From an uncultured Spartobacteria bacterium (GTDB lineage: Bacteria; Verrucomicrobiota; Verrucomicrobiia; Chthoniobacterales; UBA6821), in the NCBI GenBank assembly GCA_903858595.1, contig CAIOJL010000026.1, positions 1 to 50,025 on the forward strand: DNA of 50,025 bases, in the 5' to 3' direction. The notes beneath the pieces are model-generated. The model did not search any database. It worked only from the letters and a program-made list of their open reading frames with translations, and was not told where the DNA came from. The position numbers were made by a program, and so were the translations under genes. Of the stretch, positions 14,931-24,837 are shown piece after piece (within the stretch, counting starts at the first letter, position 1; every line of letters begins with the position of its first letter).

Positions 14931-17498
14931 ATGATTCCTCCCCGCACCATCTCCAGGATCAGAACGCCCATGCAGGCGCTTTCCCTAGCGGCGATCAGGT
15001 TAATTGTTGGAATGGTTATCGCATCTTCGTTTGCCTATGCCCAGCAGAGCGGCGTGGTAGGGCAAACAGAGCGTGAAATCCGGATTCTTCAGGAGAGAAG
15101 CAAGTGGGCCCAGGCTCAGACTCAAAAGGCCTTAACTGCCATGGCGGACAAAGATTACGAGTCTGCTTTTGCTTTTTCCAAGAGCGCTGTCGATGCATTG
15201 CCAGCAGGAGGAGAGTCCTCGGCAGGTTTGCGATCACTGGCTCTTGAGAGCTTTTCCAAGGCTGCTTTTGCATTGGCCACACAACGCGTGAGCGAAGGTT
15301 ACTACGACGATGCGGAGTTAGTGGTGAAAACAGTTGCCGATAAGCCTTACTCATCCTCCTACCCACCCTTGCTGGATCTTCGGAAATCTCTTCGTGACCC
15401 GAACCATTTCAACAGAACCATCACACCAGGATTCGTCGGCAAGGTGACTCAGGTTGAACAGTTGATGAACGAGGCAGAGGGACTCTACGCATCAGGCCGC
15501 TTCGATGCAGCGTTCAATAAATATCAAATGGTTCTCAATCTTGATCCTGAGAATAAATCCGCACGTCTCGGGATGGAAAAAATCAATAAACAACGGTCCC
15601 ATTATGCGGAAACAGCCACCTCCGAGAGGAGAAGCCAGATGATTTCCGACGTTGCAAGAGCATGGGAACTGCCCGTGCCGAAAATTAATACCGGCACCAC
15701 CACGATCATCGAGCAGAGCCCCATCGACATGCAGGGCACCAGTGCCGCCATCAGCCGAAAACTCGAGAAGATCAGACTCCCTGAACTCATTCTTACCGGC
15801 GAGACCGTGCGAGAGGCTGTGGAAAAGCTACAGAAAAAATCCCGCACGCTAGACACGACAGAAACGGATCCTGCAAAAAAAGGTGTTAATATCGTTCTCA
15901 AGCTGGATCCGGCAAAAGAAGCTGTTGACGGCGGCACCAAGCTCAACCTCCAGCTCAACGACCTTCCACTTGGAGAGGCCCTGAAATACATTGCCTCGGC
16001 TGCAAATCTTAAGGTCAAGATCGAACCGTATGCCGTCGCGTTGGTTCCTCTCTCCGAACCAACAGAAACCCTGATCTCAAAAGAATACAAGGTTCCCCCC
16101 TCGTTCATCTCCAGCTCTGCCAGCTCCACCCCTGCAACCGGAGGGCTTTCAGCGGCCGGCGGCCCGGGTTCATTAGGTACCGTGGGAAAATCCGGCGCTA
16201 AGCAGATTCTGGAATCCCAGGGGGTCACCTTCCCAGCTGGAGCTAGCGCGACCTACCTCGCCTCAAGCAGCAAGCTGCTTGTCAAGAATACCCAGGCGAA
16301 CCTCGACCTAATCGACTCCCTGGTGGAGGTCCAGCTCGCCACCCCTCCCAGCCAGGTGGAAATCGAAGCCCGCTTTCTGGAAATCAAACAGTCTAATCTC
16401 CAGGAACTTGGCTTTGATTGGCTGATGGGAGCCTTCCAGCTTCCGGGAGGTAGCGGAGTCAATGCCGGGGGTGGCACAGTTGGCAATCGACAAGGACAGG
16501 CCAATGCCGGGAATTATCCCTTTGTCAGCCCGGCGGGTGTCCCTGCCGGAGCAATGAATGTGGACTCCGCTGGTAATGTCACGGCGGGAAATATCACTGC
16601 GGGAAACCGGACGGGTTCAGCCGCTATTACTGCGAATGCGCTGGATGGCCTTCTCTTCGGCTCACCAGCAGGGCCGGCAGCGGGTATTCTTGCTCTTGCG
16701 GGAGTTTTCACGAACCCCCAGTTCCAAGTTGTGCTACGCGCGATCAATCAACAGAAGGGAATAGATCTGGTCTCAGCCCCCAAAGTCACAGTGACCAGCG
16801 GGAGGAAGGCCACGATCAACATTATTCAGAAATTTCCTTATCCGCGCGACTATTCTCCTCCGGCTGCTGTTACGGCGTCAGCAGGACAATCGCAACCGGC
16901 AACTCCAGCCACCCCAACCTCTTTTGAGACTCGAAATTGTGGCGTGCAACTCGAGGTCGAACCAACGGTTGGACCCGATGGATACACAATTGAGCTGAGC
17001 CTCTCTCCACAGATCACGGAATTCGAGGGTTTTGTCAATTACGGATCCCCTATCAGCACATTTGCAACAGTTTACGTGCCAAATCCGGCAGCACCAAACA
17101 ACCCAATTCCTGTCGGCACTCAAAAAGTTCTTCTGACACCAAACACTATCAATCAACCCGTCTTTAGTGTGCGCCAGGTAGACACTCAGGTGACGGTCTA
17201 TGATGGCCAGACAGTTGTCTTGGGTGGACTTATGCGAGAGGATGTCCAAAAGGTCCAGGATAAGACACCCATTGCGGGTGATCTTCCTCTGGTGGGATCC
17301 CTCTTTCGAAGCTCGAGTAACCAGCGGATCAAGAAAAACCTCATTATCTTTGTCTCGGCAGGGTTGTTGGATCCCGCAGGGCAACCCCTGATTAAAACGG
17401 TGGAAAATGGAGAAGAAATATCCTCTCCCGACGCCAAGGCAGTCGCCTCTGAAGCAGTCCCGGGTGATCCCTCGACAGCCTCCAAATCCAGCCGATGA
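14931..17498 (+). CDS. Type II/III secretion-type secretin, first copy (Amuc_1098-like)
   Basis: The 855-residue outer-membrane channel protein has a signal peptide ending near SFAYAQQ, a helical TPR-like region (to about 260) with one clear repeat (GRFDAAFNKYQMVLNLDPEN), then N-domains (SSKLLVKNTQANLDLIDSLV). The secretin core includes VFSVRQVDTQVTVYDGQTVV and the hallmark GDLPLVGSLFRS near the C-terminus. Gly/Ala-rich inserts (residues about 500-570) fall in the core. It should form the outer-membrane ring through which a pilus or substrate leaves. The chosen ATG lies six bases after a possible TTG and follows a C/T run. The stop overlaps the start of a second secretin (ATGA). Confidence 0.9.
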   Translation: MIPPRTISRIRTPMQALSLAAIRLIVGMVIASSFAYAQQSGVVGQTEREIRILQERSKWAQAQTQKALTAMADKDYESAFAFSKSAVDALPAGGESSAGLRSLALESFSKAAFALATQRVSEGYYDDAELVVKTVADKPYSSSYPPLLDLRKSLRDPNHFNRTITPGFVGKVTQVEQLMNEAEGLYASGRFDAAFNKYQMVLNLDPENKSARLGMEKINKQRSHYAETATSERRSQMISDVARAWELPVPKINTGTTTIIEQSPIDMQGTSAAISRKLEKIRLPELILTGETVREAVEKLQKKSRTLDTTETDPAKKGVNIVLKLDPAKEAVDGGTKLNLQLNDLPLGEALKYIASAANLKVKIEPYAVALVPLSEPTETLISKEYKVPPSFISSSASSTPATGGLSAAGGPGSLGTVGKSGAKQILESQGVTFPAGASATYLASSSKLLVKNTQANLDLIDSLVEVQLATPPSQVEIEARFLEIKQSNLQELGFDWLMGAFQLPGGSGVNAGGGTVGNRQGQANAGNYPFVSPAGVPAGAMNVDSAGNVTAGNITAGNRTGSAAITANALDGLLFGSPAGPAAGILALAGVFTNPQFQVVLRAINQQKGIDLVSAPKVTVTSGRKATINIIQKFPYPRDYSPPAAVTASAGQSQPATPATPTSFETRNCGVQLEVEPTVGPDGYTIELSLSPQITEFEGFVNYGSPISTFATVYVPNPAAPNNPIPVGTQKVLLTPNTINQPVFSVRQVDTQVTVYDGQTVVLGGLMREDVQKVQDKTPIAGDLPLVGSLFRSSSNQRIKKNLIIFVSAGLLDPAGQPLIKTVENGEEISSPDAKAVASEAVPGDPSTASKSSR

Positions 17499-20146
17499 AC
17501 AAGCTGCTCTCCATGGTCATGCACAGCTGCAAATCTCCGTTCCCTTTCCCTGTTAGTTTTCACTCTACCTTGTTCCTTGCGATCATCCTAACGGCACACC
17601 TCGGTTCCTCGGAACTATCGGCGCAGGCCCCATCAATTGCAGCAGATGCAGAACGAGCCATTGTCCGTAGTCAAGAAAATCTTGTTCAGGCACAATCCCT
17701 GATGCGCTCTGCCATAGAGAAGTACTCCCAACACGAGCTGAAGGAGGCTTATGGCCTAGCCGTGGAAGCCATGACCCTGGTCCCTTCCGGAGTTTCCGTG
17801 AATTCCATGAGAAACGCCCTTCTCTCTAACTACACGACCATTGCTTTAGCCTTTGCCCATGAGTTGGCAGAACAAGGTGATTTCACCGATAGTATCGCTA
17901 AAAAATCCGGCATCATCGATGCCAATGGACTCCCCCTCTCTGCGGAGAGCGTTGCCAAATCAATCCTGGATCCCTCGATGAATCCCGGTTGCCAAGCCGC
18001 AGTGAAGTTCCTCTCCGATCTGGAACAGCCAGGCATCTTTAATAAGACCGTCACTCCGGCCTTCGCCGCCAAACGCGCAGAGGTGATCAAACTGCTCAGG
18101 GAAGCTTCCGACCTTGTAAGATCAGGTCGCAATGAAGCTGCTCTCAAAAAATACGAGGAGATCCTCCAAATCGACCCTTACAACAAAGCCGCCCGCAAGG
18201 GAATGGAGGAAATTCATCATTCCACGATCAAGTACGCCGACGAGGCCTATAATGAGACGCGGAGCAGAATGCTCTGGCAGGCGGAAAAAGCTTGGGAGCG
18301 TCCACCACGCAAGTCCAAGCAGGGACGTACGACCGAATCAACAGGTCGTTCACAGGATGTCAGGGGAACAGATCAAATCACAGCAAAGCTCAACTCCATC
18401 ATCATTACCAAGCTCGATCTGACCGATTCGCCCATCAGTGAGGCGATCGAGTACCTCAAGCAGAAAAGCGTCGAGCAGGATCCAGTCCACAAGGGTGTGA
18501 ATATATTCCTGAAACTGGGCTCACAGTCCCCTGCATTACCCCCCACGGGAGCCTCTACCACCAATGCATCCACCAGCAACATATCATCAACCCAGGCAAC
18601 CTCTGGAGGAACCGAGCCCCATGTCACGCTGGCACTCTCCCATGTGCCCCTCTATGTGGCCCTCGACTACATCAGCAAGCTCAGCTCCATGAAGCTCAAA
18701 ATAGATACCTACGCCGTCTCGATCGTACCCCTTTCTGAACCGACAGATATCATGATCCAAAAGGAATATCAGGTTCCACCCACATTCATCCCACCCAAGT
18801 CACTTGACTCAGGAAGCATGCTTCCCCAGGCCGGGCCAGCAACCAGCACTGCAAATCTGCCCCGCGTTGCTGATCGTTACAATGCACAGGATTATTTGCT
18901 CTCCCAGGGAGTCGAGTTCCCTGGTGGCGCGAGTGCCAACTACCTCCCCTCGGGCAGTAAACTCGTGGTGCGTAACACACGGGATAACATCGATCAGATC
19001 GATGCCCTCGTGGATGCGGCCATGGGAGTTGCCCCGTCTCAGGTTGATATCCAGACGAAATTCATAGAAATCAATCAGAATAACATTCAGGAACTCGGAT
19101 TCGACTGGTTGCTCGGGCCATTCAGCATCGGGGGCGGTGTCTATGGCAGCGGAGGCGGCGGAGCCAACTCCCTGAATAGTGCGAATTATCCCTTCAATTC
19201 GTCAGGAATGAATACAGTGGGCAGCCTTAGAACGGGTGACCAAGCCATCACTGGAAACTCCATTGACGCATTGCTAGCTGGCACGACGGGCGTCTCTGGG
19301 GCGCCATCTCCCGGAATTTTCAGCGTGTCAGGGGTCTTCACCGATCCCCAATTCCAGATGGTCATTCACGCACTGAATCAAAAAAAGGGGGTGGATTTAA
19401 TGGCCGCCCCCAAGGTCACGACCAAGAGCGGTGTCTCAGCCACGATTAAGATCATCGATGAGTTTATCTACCCACGCCAGTACGATCCTCCAACATTTTC
19501 CCAAACAACTGGTAATGGCGTTGGCACAACCGTAGTAAATCCATTAACGCTACCCCCCCCAACAGTTACACCCTCTTTTCCTAGAGATTTCACAATGCAG
19601 CCTCTAGGGGTTATCCTGGAGGCCAAGCCGACAATTGGCCCAGATGGTTACACCATTGATCTGGATTTAAAACCCAAGGTCACGGATTTTGATGGCTTCA
19701 TCAACTATGGATCACCCATTAGTAGCGTTGGATATCAAGCGGGACTCTACCGTAATACAATACCCGCTTTACTACCCGTCCCGTCGATCATCACGACTAA
19801 TACAATCAATCAACCGGTCTTCTCTGTTCGCGAAGTCAACACTTTCGTGACAGTCTGGGATGGGCAGACAGTCGCCCTTGGCGGACTCATCCGTGAGAAT
19901 GTCCAAAAAGTCCAGGACAAGGTGCCGATCTTGGGAGACATCCCGATGGCTGGCCGCCTCTTCCGCTCCGATGCCGACCATAAAATCAAGAAAAACCTGG
20001 TGATCTTTGTCACGCCGCGCATTCTCGATGCCGAGGGGCAACCTCGGCGCGGGGATAATGAGGAACAGGAGATCGTTACGCCGCTGGGTATTCCCCACGA
20101 TCTGCCCCAGCCGTCCATGGCATCTGAAGCGGTCAGGGGAAAATAA
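17495..20146 (+). CDS. Type II/III secretion-type secretin, second tandem copy
   Basis: The 883-residue protein has the same architecture as the secretin before it. A signal peptide ends around ELSAQA, then comes the TPR-like segment NEAALKKYEEILQIDPYNK. N-domains (SGSKLVVRNTRDNIDQIDAL) precede a secretin core ending with GDIPMAGRLFRS and KKNLVIFVTPRILD. Its middle carries a Thr/Ser/Asn-rich insert (residues about 350-375) not found in the first copy. The two share recognisable but well-diverged sequence along their whole length, so this is an old tandem duplication with both copies kept intact. The second could replace the first under some conditions or form a mixed ring. It is translationally coupled to the first copy. 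Confidence 0.9.
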   Translation: MNKLLSMVMHSCKSPFPFPVSFHSTLFLAIILTAHLGSSELSAQAPSIAADAERAIVRSQENLVQAQSLMRSAIEKYSQHELKEAYGLAVEAMTLVPSGVSVNSMRNALLSNYTTIALAFAHELAEQGDFTDSIAKKSGIIDANGLPLSAESVAKSILDPSMNPGCQAAVKFLSDLEQPGIFNKTVTPAFAAKRAEVIKLLREASDLVRSGRNEAALKKYEEILQIDPYNKAARKGMEEIHHSTIKYADEAYNETRSRMLWQAEKAWERPPRKSKQGRTTESTGRSQDVRGTDQITAKLNSIIITKLDLTDSPISEAIEYLKQKSVEQDPVHKGVNIFLKLGSQSPALPPTGASTTNASTSNISSTQATSGGTEPHVTLALSHVPLYVALDYISKLSSMKLKIDTYAVSIVPLSEPTDIMIQKEYQVPPTFIPPKSLDSGSMLPQAGPATSTANLPRVADRYNAQDYLLSQGVEFPGGASANYLPSGSKLVVRNTRDNIDQIDALVDAAMGVAPSQVDIQTKFIEINQNNIQELGFDWLLGPFSIGGGVYGSGGGGANSLNSANYPFNSSGMNTVGSLRTGDQAITGNSIDALLAGTTGVSGAPSPGIFSVSGVFTDPQFQMVIHALNQKKGVDLMAAPKVTTKSGVSATIKIIDEFIYPRQYDPPTFSQTTGNGVGTTVVNPLTLPPPTVTPSFPRDFTMQPLGVILEAKPTIGPDGYTIDLDLKPKVTDFDGFINYGSPISSVGYQAGLYRNTIPALLPVPSIITTNTINQPVFSVREVNTFVTVWDGQTVALGGLIRENVQKVQDKVPILGDIPMAGRLFRSDADHKIKKNLVIFVTPRILDAEGQPRRGDNEEQEIVTPLGIPHDLPQPSMASEAVRGK

Positions 20147-20199
20147 TCATCTGGCAGATCGTGGGAAGGAACCCCCTCGTCCTCTGCTAAGACCATCCG

Positions 20200-20799
20200 A
20201 TGCCATCGATAGCGATCACGGGAACGATCGGGAGCGGCAAATCCCAAGCACTCAGCCTGCTGTCGCAGCATCTCCCGGCGACAATCTATCATGCTGATCT
20301 GGAAAATCGCAAATTGCTGGATCAGGATCAAGAGATCCAGGAACTTATCAGAAAGGCATTCGGTGAGGCCTGTGTTGACAGCATGGGTCACCCGGACAGA
20401 AAACGCCTTTTCGAGCTTATTACCTCGGATCCATCCGCAAAAACCCTTCTTGAGGGGATTCTCCATCCGCGACTGGAGAAAGTGTGGAAACCGCTTGCTC
20501 TGAAATCCAAGGGACCTAAAAGTGATTTTTTCATCGCGGAAATCCCTCTTCTTTACGAGAAAGGTCTGGAACGTTTCTTCGACAGGACCATTCTTGTCGC
20601 CTGTTCGGACTCTGTCAGGAAGGAACGGCTAACCGTGAATCGCCAACTCTCTCACAAAGAAACTTCAGCCTGGTTAAAACACCAAATTGCCCAGGATCAA
20701 AAAATCTTGCTGGCCGATCACCTCCTTTGGAATGACGCCTCAACATACGCGCTTGAACTCCAGATCCGGCAACTTCTACCAATTTTGACAAACCTATGA
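20200..20799 (+). CDS. coaE: Dephospho-CoA kinase
   Basis: This is the last step of CoA synthesis: ATP-dependent 3'-phosphorylation of dephospho-CoA. The P-loop is GTIGSGKS at residues 8-15, right after the first strand (SIAIT). The lid/CoA region with LFELI and HPR (HPRLEKVWKPL), and the late strand AEIPLLYEKG with its following DRTILV, are typical. At 199 residues it has normal length. It lies 53 bp after the second secretin, and its stop overlaps the rho start by ATGA, so the two are translationally coupled. The ATG follows GACCATCCG, without a Shine-Dalgarno sequence. Confidence 0.93.
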   Translation: MPSIAITGTIGSGKSQALSLLSQHLPATIYHADLENRKLLDQDQEIQELIRKAFGEACVDSMGHPDRKRLFELITSDPSAKTLLEGILHPRLEKVWKPLALKSKGPKSDFFIAEIPLLYEKGLERFFDRTILVACSDSVRKERLTVNRQLSHKETSAWLKHQIAQDQKILLADHLLWNDASTYALELQIRQLLPILTNL

Positions 20800-22148
20800 A
20801 CTCCGGCCCCATCACTCATGAAGCCGACCCGGAACTCCCCTTGATTGACCGAACTCCTCAGAACGCCGTGAAGGTGCTGCCGAATGAGATTCCTCCTCCG
20901 CTCGATATGGAGGCACTTCATGACTCAAGCCATAAAATCCTTCTGGAGATGATAGCTTCCAGAAATCTTCCCCTGCACCGAGATTCCTCAAGACATCATC
21001 TGGCACTCGATCTGGCAAGGGATCAGCTGAAGAGGGGCGGAACTCTCACTGCGGAGGGGATCCTGGAGTTTGCTCCCGATGCACCGATGATCCGCTGGCC
21101 TCAGTTTAATTTTCAACTGACTCCCTGCGACATCAACCTTCCCATCCCCCTGCTGCGCCAGTACGACCTGCGCCCCGGTCTGAGAATCAGAGGATCGGTC
21201 ACGATGCAGTCCGAAAGGAAACTGGCTCTCCATACGATTACGGAAATCGAAGGGATCCCGACGGAAGAATGGAAGAGCCCGATGGAGTTCGACAAGCTCA
21301 CGGCAATGTTCCCCAACAGGCGGATCTATCTCGAACAACCGGGCAAAAACAATCCAACGGCCCGTGCCGTTGATCTGATCGCCCCGCTGGGAATGGGTCA
21401 ACGTGGTTTGATCGTGGCACCCCCGCGTGTCGGAAAAACGATGATGCTCAAGAGTCTGGCCCTTGCAATCCGGGCAAATCATCCCGATGTCCATCTCATG
21501 CTCTTACTCGTGGATGAGCGACCCGAGGAAGTCACCGACCTGCGGAGGGCCCTGGACTGCGATATTTTCAGTTCCACCTTCGATGAACCGACTGCACGTC
21601 ATGTGCAGGTTTCAGAGATGGTCTCGGAACGCTCCAAGCGACTTGTGGAACTGAAAAAGGATGTAGTTATCCTTGTGGACAGCATCACACGCCTGTCGCG
21701 TGGCTATAACAATAATATCCAGGGTAAAGGCCGCACCATGAGCGGCGGAGTGGACTCGGCTGCCTTGGCTCGTCCCAAGAAATTCTTCGGCTCAGCTCGC
21801 AATGTCGAGGAGGGGGGAAGCCTTACCATCCTAGCCACCGCGCTTGTGGAAACACACAGCCGGATGGATGACTTGATCTTCGAGGAATATAAGGGGACGG
21901 GAAATATGGAAATCTACCTTGATCGCTCCATCATGGAACAACGTGTCTTCCCGGCCATCCACATCACCAAATCTGGAACCCGTCGCGAGGAACTCCTCTA
22001 TCATCCGGACGAATACGAGAGGATCCTGAAGTTACGGAAGCAACTCATGGAAATCCCTGCCGCCGAAGCCATGCAGATCCTCTGCCTGAACATGGAAACC
22101 ACCAAGAGTAACGCAGAACTCCTTCTTGGTGGGATCAAGGGACTCTAA
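20796..22148 (+). CDS. rho: Transcription termination factor Rho
   Basis: Rho is a hexameric RNA-dependent ATPase that ends transcription. The ATPase core is complete: P-loop APPRVGKT (208-215), Walker B-like [16 protein letters not shown], the Q-loop/R-loop region [12 protein letters not shown] and [16 protein letters not shown], then the conserved [14 protein letters not shown]. The 450-residue length is ordinary. The N-terminal RNA-binding domain is recognisable (GILEFAPD onward), but the RNP1 motif that normally reads GFGFLR is replaced by APMIRW, so the usual aromatic residues are missing at that spot. It is coupled to coaE upstream by ATGA. The next gene starts about 55 bp later. Confidence 0.95.
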   Translation: MNSGPITHEADPELPLIDRTPQNAVKVLPNEIPPPLDMEALHDSSHKILLEMIASRNLPLHRDSSRHHLALDLARDQLKRGGTLTAEGILEFAPDAPMIRWPQFNFQLTPCDINLPIPLLRQYDLRPGLRIRGSVTMQSERKLALHTITEIEGIPTEEWKSPMEFDKLTAMFPNRRIYLEQPGKNNPTARAVDLIAPLGMGQRGLIVAPPRVGKTMMLKSLALAIRANHPDVHLMLLLVDERPEEVTDLRRALDCDIFSSTFDEPTARHVQVSEMVSERSKRLVELKKDVVILVDSITRLSRGYNNNIQGKGRTMSGGVDSAALARPKKFFGSARNVEEGGSLTILATALVETHSRMDDLIFEEYKGTGNMEIYLDRSIMEQRVFPAIHITKSGTRREELLYHPDEYERILKLRKQLMEIPAAEAMQILCLNMETTKSNAELLLGGIKGL

Positions 22149-22203
22149 GGATGCTATGAGCCTTCCCCCAAAGACCAGAGGAGAAAAACTCTTCTGACTC
22201 GAC

Positions 22204-24834
22204 TTGGAGAACTCCCTCCATAAACATCTCCCAGTGACTGAGCGTGTAATTGTCCGATCAAAGTTCTTCTTCGAGGGGGAAAAGAAATTCTTTGTTAAAG
22301 GAGTCACCTATGCACCATTCGCCCCCGATCATGAGGGATTCCAGTTTGGCTCGAAAGAACAGGTTGCCCGCGATCTCGCCGTCATCAGGGAAACAGGTGC
22401 CAACCTGATCCGCATCTACACTACTCCGCCGCGTTGGTTCCTGGATCTCTGCCTAGAGAACGGCCTTCGGGTTCTTTTCAGCATTGCCTGGATGGAACAT
22501 GTCGAGTTTCTGAACGATCGGAAGGTCAGCGCCTCCGTGGAGAAAGCCGTTCTGGATGCTGTACGCGAGAACAAAGGCCACCATGCGATCTTCGGTTACC
22601 TGCTGGGAAATGAGATTCCCTCCTCGATGGTTCGCTGGCTGGGTGCAAAGAGGGTGACCGAATTCCTGGAGCATCTGGTCAACATCGCCCGACACGAGGA
22701 TCCGCGGGCGCTCTACTCCTATGCAAGCTATCCTCCCACGGAATATCTGCTTCCGCAAAATGTCGACTTCCTGACGTTTAATGTCTACCTGCATCGCAGG
22801 GAGGATTTTGAGCGCTATCTGGCCCGTCTCCAGAATCTGGCGGAGGACAAACCCCTCATGATGGGTGAGTTCGGGATGGACACGATCCGGCACACCGAAG
22901 AGGAACAGGCAGAAATGATCGGCTGGCATCTCGATGCGGTCGTGCGGGGAGGGCTTGCAGGAACCATTCTCTACGCCTGGACCGATGAGTGGCATCGGGG
23001 CGGAATGGAAATCCTAGACTGGGCCTTCGGTCTTGTGAAACGCGACCGCACACCCAAAAAGGCACTTTCGACGGTCAGGGAGTTTTTTGATAATCGCCAA
23101 TCCATCACACATCGGGCTCCCCTGCCTCGTGTCCCCAAAGTCTCGGTGATCGTCTGCAGCTACAATGGAGGCCAGACCCTGGAAGCATGCCTTCGCTCCC
23201 TCAAAAAGATCGATTATCCCGATTACGAAGTTGTCGTTGTCGATGATGGATCCACGGACCACACAAAAGAGATTCTCTCCCATCACCCCTGGGTGCATGC
23301 CATTTACCAGACGAATCACGGCCTCAGCGTCGCGCGCAATGTCGGAGCATCGGCGGCCACGGGCGAGATCATTGCCTACACCGACAGCGACTGCATGGCT
23401 GATCCTGACTGGCTTTACTATCTTGTCGGAACTCTTCTCTCAGGCAACTATGCCGGCGTCGGGGGACCGAACGTCTCCCCTCCCGCGCAGAACTGGCATC
23501 AGGCATGCGTGGCTGCGGCACCGGGAGGCCCGAGCCATGTTCTTCTCACGGATGTCGTTGCAGAACATATTCCCGGCTGCAACATGGCCTTTTATCGATG
23601 GGCCTTTGAAAAGATCGGGGGCTTCGATCCGGAGTACCGAAAAGCAGGCGACGACGTCGACTTCTGTTGGCGTCTTCAACAGGAGGGTGAGGTGATCGCC
23701 TTCAGTCCTTCGGCCATCGTGTGGCACTATCGCCGCTTCACTCTGAAGGCTTTCCGTAAGCAGCAGGAGGGCTATGGAGAGGCCGAATCCCTCCTTCGCT
23801 TCAAGCACCTGGTTTTCTTCGGTCCTACGGGTACCGCCAAGTGGAAGGGCCAAGTCTACGGAGCTCCGCGGTTCACTTGGCTCATCAACCAACCCGTAAT
23901 CTATCATGGCGTCTTTGGCGAAGGTCTCTTCCAGTGCATCTACCCCACACCGCAGTCCGAGCTGGTCGCCTATCTGAGCAGCATCGAATGGGTTACTCTC
24001 ACCGCGTTTCTTTTCCTGCTGTCCATCCCCTTTCCCGTCCTGAGGATCATTGCCTACCTGATGTTCGGTGGAACCTTCCTGGTCGCTCTTTCCTACATGA
24101 TTCATGCCAAGCTGGAGCCACGGTTCGATACGATCAGGGCACGTCTGTTAGTTGCATTTCTCGCCCTTTCCCAGCCTCTGGTCAGGGGATGGGCCCGATA
24201 TTTCACCTGGCTCAAGTTCAAGCGCACACCGGAATCTGTCATCGCCGCCAAGGAGAAAGACTTCAAACCCAGCAAGATCCGCGGACTCTCAAAGCTTGTT
24301 TTGTGGAATGAGGAGGGAAAGGGGCGCGAACTTCTGATCACGTCGATCATCGAGGCTTTGGAAAACGAAGGCTGGAGCTACTCCACCGACACAGGCTGGA
24401 AGAATTGGGATGTCCAGATTTATGGAAGTTTCTGGTGGGGAGTCACCTTGAGAAGCGTTACCGAATACCATGGAGGCCCGAAATGCCTTACTCGCGTCGG
24501 CCTTGCCACCCAGATGGTAGCAACTACATTCTTGGCAAATTTTCTCATGATCAGCCTGCTGATCTATCTTGCAGCTACCGAGCATTCCATGCTTCTTCCC
24601 ATAGGCCTTTACGCGGCGGCAATGTTTGTTATCTGGACTCGAGGATATGGTTTCAAGAAGCGGGTTGCCGTACTGGTGGAGGCAACCGGCCAGAGAATCG
24701 GACTCAATAGGGTCGACCCCCGGAAAAGAAATATCTACGCGAAGGAGGCCATTGAGGAGAACAAGGAATTACCTGTAGAAAACCAGATTTCTCCTCAGTT
24801 CCCCTCGGAGGTCTCCCCTCAAACTGGCAGTTAA
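22204..24834 (+). CDS. Fusion of a clan GH-A glycoside hydrolase domain and a GT2 glycosyltransferase, membrane-bound
   Basis: Residues about 20-300 form a TIM-barrel hydrolase with both clan GH-A glutamates in place: acid/base in GNE (Glu137) and nucleophile in MGEFGMD (Glu222). Residues 313 to about 530 are a GT2 transferase with VVVVDDGS (Asp347/348), the DXD motif TDSDC (394-396) and GDDVDFCWR (catalytic Asp area 483-486). Two membrane helices follow (about 597-634) and one or two more near 770-815, so the chain is probably anchored in the inner membrane. It may build and trim an extracellular polysaccharide, but the substrate is unknown. The start is uncertain: TTG as given, or a GTG ten codons later. 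Neither has a Shine-Dalgarno sequence. Confidence 0.85.
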   Translation: MENSLHKHLPVTERVIVRSKFFFEGEKKFFVKGVTYAPFAPDHEGFQFGSKEQVARDLAVIRETGANLIRIYTTPPRWFLDLCLENGLRVLFSIAWMEHVEFLNDRKVSASVEKAVLDAVRENKGHHAIFGYLLGNEIPSSMVRWLGAKRVTEFLEHLVNIARHEDPRALYSYASYPPTEYLLPQNVDFLTFNVYLHRREDFERYLARLQNLAEDKPLMMGEFGMDTIRHTEEEQAEMIGWHLDAVVRGGLAGTILYAWTDEWHRGGMEILDWAFGLVKRDRTPKKALSTVREFFDNRQSITHRAPLPRVPKVSVIVCSYNGGQTLEACLRSLKKIDYPDYEVVVVDDGSTDHTKEILSHHPWVHAIYQTNHGLSVARNVGASAATGEIIAYTDSDCMADPDWLYYLVGTLLSGNYAGVGGPNVSPPAQNWHQACVAAAPGGPSHVLLTDVVAEHIPGCNMAFYRWAFEKIGGFDPEYRKAGDDVDFCWRLQQEGEVIAFSPSAIVWHYRRFTLKAFRKQQEGYGEAESLLRFKHLVFFGPTGTAKWKGQVYGAPRFTWLINQPVIYHGVFGEGLFQCIYPTPQSELVAYLSSIEWVTLTAFLFLLSIPFPVLRIIAYLMFGGTFLVALSYMIHAKLEPRFDTIRARLLVAFLALSQPLVRGWARYFTWLKFKRTPESVIAAKEKDFKPSKIRGLSKLVLWNEEGKGRELLITSIIEALENEGWSYSTDTGWKNWDVQIYGSFWWGVTLRSVTEYHGGPKCLTRVGLATQMVATTFLANFLMISLLIYLAATEHSMLLPIGLYAAAMFVIWTRGYGFKKRVAVLVEATGQRIGLNRVDPRKRNIYAKEAIEENKELPVENQISPQFPSEVSPQTGS

Positions 24835-24837
24835 ACC

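Noticed and set aside
22166-22195. AGAGGAG-AAAAA-CTCTTCT hairpin as the rho terminator
   Set aside because: There is one internal mismatch and no T tract, so it is at most a weak structure in the leader of the next gene.
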